Assembly: GCA_017541465.1 (NCBI GenBank)
Contig: JAFXYZ010000055.1
Span: 19,689 to 83,688, forward strand
Length of the DNA: 64,000 nucleotides
Direction: 5' to 3'
Source: a bacterium
Lineage (GTDB): Bacteria; Cyanobacteriota; Vampirovibrionia; Gastranaerophilales; Gastranaerophilaceae
The notes under the pieces were generated by a model. That model was not told where the DNA came from and did no database searches. It worked only from the letters and a program-made list of their open reading frames with translations. Positions 58,803 to 64,000 of this stretch are shown piece by piece. Both the position numbers and the translations under genes were made by a program. Each line of letters begins with the position of its first letter. Position 1 is the stretch's first letter.

Positions 58803-60437
58803 CTATACTTTTGCAAGTTGTTTTGCCGATTTTTCCATGTGCTTGTTAGCCGCATCGAGTAAACCCGCGAATAGGGGATGCGGTCTTTCTGGTCTTGACT
58901 TAAATTCGGGGTGGAACTGGCATGCTACAAACCAGTCATTTTTCGGGTACTCTACCATTTCACAGAGCATTCCGTCAGGTGAAACACCAGAGAATACCAG
59001 ACCGGCATCTGCAATTTGTTGCCTGTATTCATTGTTTACTTCATATCTGTGGCGGTGTCTTTCAAAGATTTTTGTTGTTCCGTATGCTTTTTCGGCTTTT
59101 GTGCCTTTTTTAACGTTGCATTCAAACTGCCCAAGTCTCATCGTTCCGCCATAGCCCTGAACGTGTTTTTGTTCAACCATAAGGTCAATGACGGGATAGG
59201 GTGTGTTTTCGTCAAATTCCATACTGTTCGCATTTTCAAGTCCGACAACATTTCTTGCAAACTCGATTACCGCGCATTGCATACCGAGACAAAGTCCGAG
59301 GAACGGAAGGTTGTTTTCTCTTGCGTATCTTATGACATTGAGTTTCCCTTCAATACCTCTGACACCGAAACCGCCCGGAACAACGAGCCCGTCAACACCT
59401 CTGAGTGCTTCTTCGGCTCTTTCCATATCAACGCACTCATCCGAGGCTATCCATTTGATTTCGATTTGTGCATCGTGTTTGTAGCCTGCGTGTTTAAGCG
59501 ACTCTACAACAGATATGTAAGCATCCGAGAGTTTTGTGTATTTCCCTGCAATAGCAATTTTAATAGTCTTTTTAGGATTTTTGATTTTTTCAACGAGTTT
59601 TTCCCAGGCTTCGAGTTTGGGTTTTCTGTCCTGTACTTGAAGTCTCTCAAGAATAACACCTGCGAGGTTTTGGTCCTCAAGTGCAAGCGGAACTTCATAA
59701 ATACTCTTCATATCTCTGCATTCGATAACCGCATCCTGAGGAACCGAGCAGAAGAGCGCGAGTTTTTCTTTTTCCTTCTTCGGAATAGGTTTAGATGTTC
59801 TGCAAACAAGAACTTCAGGCTGAATACCGAGACTGCGCAGGTTTGTAACACTGTGCTGGGACGGTTTTGTTTTAAGCTCGCCCGAGGTCGGCAGGAATGG
59901 AATTAGGGTAACGTGAATGGAAAGGCTGTTTCCGAAGCCTACTTCTGTTCTGAACTGTCTTATGGCTTCAATAAACGGCAAACTCTCGATGTCACCGATT
60001 GTACCTCCGATTTCGGTTATAAGAAAATCGGGCTTAAACTGTGTTGTTGCTTTTTTAATTCTTGATTTTATTTCGTTTGTGATATGAGGAATTGTCTGAA
60101 CTGTTGCGCCGAGATAATCTCCGTGTCTTTCTTTGTTGATAACGGTCTGGTAGATGCTTCCCGAGGTTACGTTGTTGATGTGTCCGAGGTTTGTATCGGT
60201 AAATCTTTCATAGTGCCCGAGGTCGAGGTCTGTTTCCGCACCGTCATCGGTAACAAAGACTTCGCCGTGCTGGAAAGGGCTCATAGTGCCGGGATCGACG
60301 TTAATATAGGGATCAAATTTTTGTATAACTACCGAAAAACCTCTTGCCGTAAGCAGTTTACCTAGTGATGCCGCTACAATACCTTTTCCTAGTGATGAAA
60401 CTACACCACCTGTAACAAAAATATACTTTGTTCCCAT
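58803..60437 (-). CDS. pyrG: CTP synthase
   Basis: A 544-residue enzyme making CTP from UTP, ATP and glutamine. The N-terminal synthetase domain begins [23 protein letters not shown] and has [42 protein letters not shown]. The C-terminal glutaminase has [24 protein letters not shown] (nucleophile Cys) and [16 protein letters not shown] (His/Glu triad). The SD-like AGGAT lies before the ATG. Length is normal. Confidence 0.97.
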   Translation of the reverse strand: MGTKYIFVTGGVVSSLGKGIVAASLGKLLTARGFSVVIQKFDPYINVDPGTMSPFQHGEVFVTDDGAETDLDLGHYERFTDTNLGHINNVTSGSIYQTVINKERHGDYLGATVQTIPHITNEIKSRIKKATTQFKPDFLITEIGGTIGDIESLPFIEAIRQFRTEVGFGNSLSIHVTLIPFLPTSGELKTKPSQHSVTNLRSLGIQPEVLVCRTSKPIPKKEKEKLALFCSVPQDAVIECRDMKSIYEVPLALEDQNLAGVILERLQVQDRKPKLEAWEKLVEKIKNPKKTIKIAIAGKYTKLSDAYISVVESLKHAGYKHDAQIEIKWIASDECVDMERAEEALRGVDGLVVPGGFGVRGIEGKLNVIRYARENNLPFLGLCLGMQCAVIEFARNVVGLENANSMEFDENTPYPVIDLMVEQKHVQGYGGTMRLGQFECNVKKGTKAEKAYGTTKIFERHRHRYEVNNEYRQQIADAGLVFSGVSPDGMLCEMVEYPKNDWFVACQFHPEFKSRPERPHPLFAGLLDAANKHMEKSAKQLAKV

Positions 60438-60462
60438 ATCCTAAAACCTTTCAATCCCTAAA

Positions 60463-60744
60463 CTAATTAATTTTCGGCACTCTGAAAAATCCGTTTTCCT
60501 CCCAGGGGGCATTTTTCATAAGCTCATCTTTTGTCTGTTCATACTTGACCTCGTCCTCACGCATAACGTTGTAAACCTCGTTCGGGTGGGGCATTGGTTC
60601 AATTCCTGTTGTGTCAATTTCGTTCATTTGTTCAACATATTTTAAAATGTCGCCGAGCTGTTTTGAAAACATTTCGGTTTCGCTTTCCGAAAGCTCAAGT
60701 CTTGCCAGCTTTGCAACGTGTTTAACATCATCCGTAGTAATCAT
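60463..60744 (-). CDS. gatC: Aspartyl/glutamyl-tRNA amidotransferase subunit C
   Basis: A 93-residue GatC (ITTDDVKHVAKLARLELSESE, FSKQLGDILKYVEQMNEIDTTGIEPMPHP, APWEENGFFRVPKI), which stabilises GatAB in transamidation of Glu-tRNA-Gln/Asp-tRNA-Asn. I place the start at the ATG at 60744, 6 nt after GAGAGGT. The frame could extend to an ATG at 60783, but this would add 13 unconserved residues and contain the SD. gatA and gatB are not nearby. It precedes pyrG by 25 nt. Confidence 0.93.
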   Translation of the reverse strand: MITTDDVKHVAKLARLELSESETEMFSKQLGDILKYVEQMNEIDTTGIEPMPHPNEVYNVMREDEVKYEQTKDELMKNAPWEENGFFRVPKIN

Positions 60745-60825
60745 AAAATACCTCTCATATATAATAATAATTTTACCATGCACACGTCTGGCATGCTTAT
60801 TATGTAATGTTTTTGTAACGAGATT

Positions 60826-61803
60826 TTATTCCGTTTCCTGAATTTTGTTTAAAATAGAGAGAATTGTTTTGTAGTTTTCCTCTGTCATAATTTTGCCCCG
60901 AAGCTCCGGTGCGCCTTTTATTCCCTTAATATAAAACGGGTAAAATTTTCTTATAAACTTAATTCCGTTGAGTTCGCCCCTTAATTCCGTTTCGAGTTTT
61001 AAGTGTTTTTTTAAAACTTCTATTCTCTCTCTCAAACTCGGCGCAGGGGTTATTTTTCCTGTCTTTAGGTAGTGTTCAATTCGTGAAAAAAGGGTAACAT
61101 CGCCTATCGCACCTCTGCCGATTGCTATTCCGTCTGCTTTTGTTATTTCAAGACATTTTATTGCACTCTCAAAATCGACTATATCACCGTTTGCGAAATA
61201 TGGAATATCAATTTCGCCCTTTAAAAGAACTAACTTTTCCCAGTCGGCACTGCCCGAATACTGCTGGGCTCTTGTTCTTGCGTGTACTGTTATTGCATCA
61301 GCTCCGCCCTCCTGCATCAATTGTGCAAATTCAAGATAGTTCATTGATTCCTGGCTCCAGCCTAATCTGAATTTACAGGTTACGGGAATATTAACGGCTT
61401 CTTTTACCGCAACAACAATATCTTTTGCAAGTTCGGGGGTGTTCATGAGCGCAGAGCCGTCATTCCCTTTGACGATTTTATGTATAGGGCAGCCCATATT
61501 TATATCAATTATGGTAGCTTTAGGCTCTAAAATCTTCGCTGCTTTCGCCATAATCTCGGGTTTATGCCCTGAAATCTGAAAGGCTATAGGCTTTTCAAGG
61601 TCATTTGTTTCTAGAATTGCCCCTGTTTGTCTGAACATCAGGGCTTCCGAACTCAGCATTTCCGTTGTAATCAGGCAAGTTTTGGAATACTCTCTGACCA
61701 AAGTTCTCATCGCAAAATCGGTTAATCCTGCCATCGGTGCGACACTTAAACGGCTCTGAAGGGTGAGATTACCTATTTTGATTTCGTTGTCTTTAATATC
61801 CAT
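60826..61803 (-). CDS. dusB: tRNA-dihydrouridine synthase (DusB type)
   Basis: A 325-residue FMN enzyme that reduces uridines in tRNA. It shows LSVAPMAGLTDFAMRTLVREY, FQISGHKPE, IDINMGCPIHKIVKGNDGSALM (catalytic Cys in GCP), CKFRLGW, ITVHARTRAQQYSGSADWE and IAIGRGAIGDVTLF. The length and C-terminal helical domain fit DusB. Its ATG overlaps the stop of the upstream TPR gene (TAATG), coupling the two. Confidence 0.92.
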   Translation of the reverse strand: MDIKDNEIKIGNLTLQSRLSVAPMAGLTDFAMRTLVREYSKTCLITTEMLSSEALMFRQTGAILETNDLEKPIAFQISGHKPEIMAKAAKILEPKATIIDINMGCPIHKIVKGNDGSALMNTPELAKDIVVAVKEAVNIPVTCKFRLGWSQESMNYLEFAQLMQEGGADAITVHARTRAQQYSGSADWEKLVLLKGEIDIPYFANGDIVDFESAIKCLEITKADGIAIGRGAIGDVTLFSRIEHYLKTGKITPAPSLRERIEVLKKHLKLETELRGELNGIKFIRKFYPFYIKGIKGAPELRGKIMTEENYKTILSILNKIQETE

Positions 61804-63935
61804 TAAATATTAATCTCGCTGAGCCTTTTCTTTGCGTAGTCCGTATATTCGTTTGTTTCCTTTGTTGAATCAACAAATTTCTGGTAATTTGATTTTGCTT
61901 CCGCCCACTTTTGCAGATTATCGTAGTCAACGGCTATTGAATAATAGGAAAGTGTGAAGTCAGGCGAATATTTTAGCGCGCTTTCGTAGTCTTTTATTGC
62001 CTGTGCGTATTTTGTCTGGGCATCATAGACCAAACCTCTGTAATAGTAAGCGGTTGCGTTATCGGGCACTGCTTTTATTATTTCGTTCAAAAGCGCTACG
62101 GCTTCTGGGTATTTGCCTTCATTATACAGATTATACGCAGAATCCAGCTTTCCGACCGCACTGACGGAATCAATATAAGCTACAAGCTTCTTCGCATCCT
62201 CGCTCTGAGGTGAGTTTAGCTTGATAGCGTTTGTCAGATAAGGCTTTGCACTGTTATAGTCGTTCATGTTGTAATAGAGAGTTCCGACATAATACTGTAA
62301 ATCCGCATTCTTCGGATCTAATTTGAGTGCCTGTTTAAAGTAATCAAGTGCCTTTTGGGAATTGCCGAGCTCCTGATATGAAGATGCTATTCCGATTAAA
62401 CTGTCAACTGTCGGCGGGTTAATTTTTGAATAGAACTCTATCGCTTTTTCGTAGTCAGCCTTCTCTATCGCTTTTGCTGCGTTGTTCAGATGAGAGGAAA
62501 GTGTTTCCTGGTCGATAGTTGCGAGCTGTTTTTTCATCATGTCGTTATTCGGATACTTCTTTAATCCGTCCTCTATAACCTTTCTTGCGGATACAAGGTC
62601 CTGTTTTTGTCTGTATGCCTGAGAAAGATTAACGTAACAATCGGGAATTTCAGATGTCATCTTTAAAGTCTGGTTATAATAAGTAATTGCATCGTTAATT
62701 TTATTTGCTTTATGGAGTTCATAAGCAAAATCATAATAAGTCGTTGCATCCATAGGCTGTGCCTGAACGGACTGATAGAGATACTGAAGTACGTTTTCTG
62801 TCGGCATTGTCGCCTTTAAAATCTCAAAAAGTTCTGCTCTGACGACTTTGTTGGCAGGCTCATACCCTAAAACATTCTGATAGGTTTTTATTGCCTCTTC
62901 GTTTCTCCCTAAAGCCTTTAAACACTGGGCTTTATATGTCAGCGCCTGAGTGTTGTTCGGATATACCTGAAGAATAGAATTATAGACATTTATTGCCATG
63001 TCATAGTTTTTCTGCTCCTGATAAAGAGTTCCTATGTTCAGTCTTGTGTTGACGTTTCTGTTATTGAGAGATTCCGCCTTCTGATATTCTGCGAGAGCTT
63101 CATTATAGAGCTTTTGCTTTTGGTAAATAACCCCGAGGTTTGCGTGCGCTTCGGCATCTTTCGGGTTTTGCATTACGCGCTTTTGCCAGATACGCTCTAA
63201 AGAGTTTAATATATCGTCTGTTTCGCCTGTGCTCGAGGCAAGTGCGCTGTTATACTGGGTTGTAGCCTTTTCTATATTTCCTGTCTGGTCATACACTCTT
63301 GCGAGTTTTATTGATAAATCAGGGTTATTCGGTTTTATATTGTTTGCTGTTTCATAAAAACCAACGGCATTTTGAGGTTTTGCGAGTATATTAAAAATAT
63401 CGCCGAGGTTGACGTTTGCTTCATATCTATATTTATTGTCTTTTAAAAGTTTGTACCATTCATAACCGCTGGCTGCAAATTCGCCTTCCGTTCTGAGTTT
63501 TTTTGCGGTGTTATAAATATTTTCGGGGGCATTTGAATAGTTAGTTGCGCTAAGAAGCGATTTCAGATTTTCTTCCATTTTTGCTACAGAATTTTGGGTT
63601 GAAGCCTGAGAGTCCGAACTGAAGTATTTCATATAAAAAATGGCTGAGCGAAGGTCGTTTGCCGCTTTTGTCGGGTTCTTTGCGGTGTTGTTATAATATA
63701 CGGCTCTAGAGTTATAAGCATTTGAAAGCCCTATAACAGATGAAAAATCGTTCGGATTTTCCCTTAAAGCCTTTTTATACTCACCTATTGCACTTGTGAA
63801 CTGGGAATTATTGAGATATTTGTTTCCCTGAGTGTAATACGGGTTTTCAACCGAATTATCATCATAAACCTGCTGCGCATAAATCGGCTGAGCCAAAACT
63901 AACAACGATATAAACAACAATAACGATTTTTTCAT
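61803..63935 (-). CDS. Secreted TPR-repeat protein (710 aa)
   Basis: A Sec signal peptide (MKKSLLLFISLLVLAQPIYAQQ, cut probably after YAQ/AQ near residue 20) is followed by about seventeen TPR units to residue 700 (e.g. FTSAIGEYKKALRENPNDF, QKALDYFKQALKLDPKN). Unlike the other TPR proteins here it is exported to the periplasm or outer membrane. No other domain. SD GAGGGAG before the ATG. It is coupled to dusB by a one-base overlap, although the functions look unrelated. Confidence 0.85.
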   Translation of the reverse strand: MKKSLLLFISLLVLAQPIYAQQVYDDNSVENPYYTQGNKYLNNSQFTSAIGEYKKALRENPNDFSSVIGLSNAYNSRAVYYNNTAKNPTKAANDLRSAIFYMKYFSSDSQASTQNSVAKMEENLKSLLSATNYSNAPENIYNTAKKLRTEGEFAASGYEWYKLLKDNKYRYEANVNLGDIFNILAKPQNAVGFYETANNIKPNNPDLSIKLARVYDQTGNIEKATTQYNSALASSTGETDDILNSLERIWQKRVMQNPKDAEAHANLGVIYQKQKLYNEALAEYQKAESLNNRNVNTRLNIGTLYQEQKNYDMAINVYNSILQVYPNNTQALTYKAQCLKALGRNEEAIKTYQNVLGYEPANKVVRAELFEILKATMPTENVLQYLYQSVQAQPMDATTYYDFAYELHKANKINDAITYYNQTLKMTSEIPDCYVNLSQAYRQKQDLVSARKVIEDGLKKYPNNDMMKKQLATIDQETLSSHLNNAAKAIEKADYEKAIEFYSKINPPTVDSLIGIASSYQELGNSQKALDYFKQALKLDPKNADLQYYVGTLYYNMNDYNSAKPYLTNAIKLNSPQSEDAKKLVAYIDSVSAVGKLDSAYNLYNEGKYPEAVALLNEIIKAVPDNATAYYYRGLVYDAQTKYAQAIKDYESALKYSPDFTLSYYSIAVDYDNLQKWAEAKSNYQKFVDSTKETNEYTDYAKKRLSEINI

Positions 63936-64000
63936 TATTTTCTCCCTCTGATTAATATAATAATTTTATACCAACCAAAAAATATTTCATATAGTAAAAC

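Noticed and set aside
59016..59906. 296-codon open frame opposite pyrG
   Set aside because: It lies entirely antisense to a clear CTP synthase and its product is low-complexity Phe/Cys/Asn-rich, typical of a shadow frame.

Overview
The window is an AT-rich, gene-dense bacterial chromosome segment with mostly short intergenic gaps. The cell looks like a diderm: it has MsbA, a KdsC-like phosphatase, GDP-mannose and UDP-sugar enzymes, a lipoprotein and Sec signal peptides. It also carries a flagellar-type export operon and six large TPR proteins. Small proteins with a 'MGLSASQ' start or an N-terminal 'VSFKG/LSF/VSFG' tag resemble what I remember from gut Melainabacteria/Vampirovibrionia (Gastranaerophilales). 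The Tic20-like protein and the PF06089 asparaginase fit a cyanobacterial-sister lineage. This assignment is inference. The large, Bacillus-type SRP RNA and RNase HIII are noteworthy in that setting.

Layout. 1-6.4 kb: 3' end of gcvPB, then on the minus strand nadB-nadC and etfB-etfA-MFS transporter. 6.5-14 kb: SRP RNA, then minus-strand genes for a TPR protein, UmuC, an autoregulated LexA, RNase HIII, aspartokinase, another TPR protein and a KdsC-like phosphatase. 14.2-21.5 kb (plus): TPR, gpmI, msbA, UDP-xylose synthase-like enzyme, TPR, Tic20-like membrane protein. 21.6-23.6 kb (minus): HU and lysS. 23.7-27.2 kb (plus): der, plsY and a malic enzyme with an internal duplication. 27.3-30.8 kb (plus): SpoA-SpoA protein, fliO, fliP, fliQ, fliR. 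30.8-32.7 kb: short CDF transporter, tRNA-Pro/Gly/Cys with rearranged repeats, mntP. 32.7-43.2 kb: lineage-specific proteins (HEAT, 'SF'-tag, MGLSASQ, split GGDEF, a 1385-residue acidic protein), an asparaginase and a TPR protein. 43.3-49.5 kb: two membrane-anchored Lcl-like paralogues, a GH13 enzyme, pheA and a small sigma-28-type gene. 49.5-54.7 kb: gmd, GT2, a mini P-loop protein, two repeat proteins and an acetyltransferase. 54.7-64 kb: tRNA-Pro with rearranged repeats, a CDF-CBS-CorC fusion, era, transglutaminase lipoprotein, pyrG, gatC, dusB and a secreted TPR protein.

Two regulatory patterns recur. (1) Several genes have a -10 box exactly 6-8 nt before the ATG and no Shine-Dalgarno, implying leaderless mRNAs (TPR 7689, lexA, TPR 20025, mntP, TPR 43182, Lcl 47814, GT2 51513). 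(2) Three uncharacterised genes (33795, 37219, 49127) each have TAAA-N16-GCCGA, a sigma-28/flagellar-type promoter. They may be a co-regulated set of surface or export-linked proteins working with the fli export apparatus. This is the best candidate here for an undescribed system.

No IS element, integrase, CRISPR array or prophage was recognised. The oddest DNA is around the two tRNA-Pro genes, where palindromes sit beside duplicated pieces of the tRNA ends.
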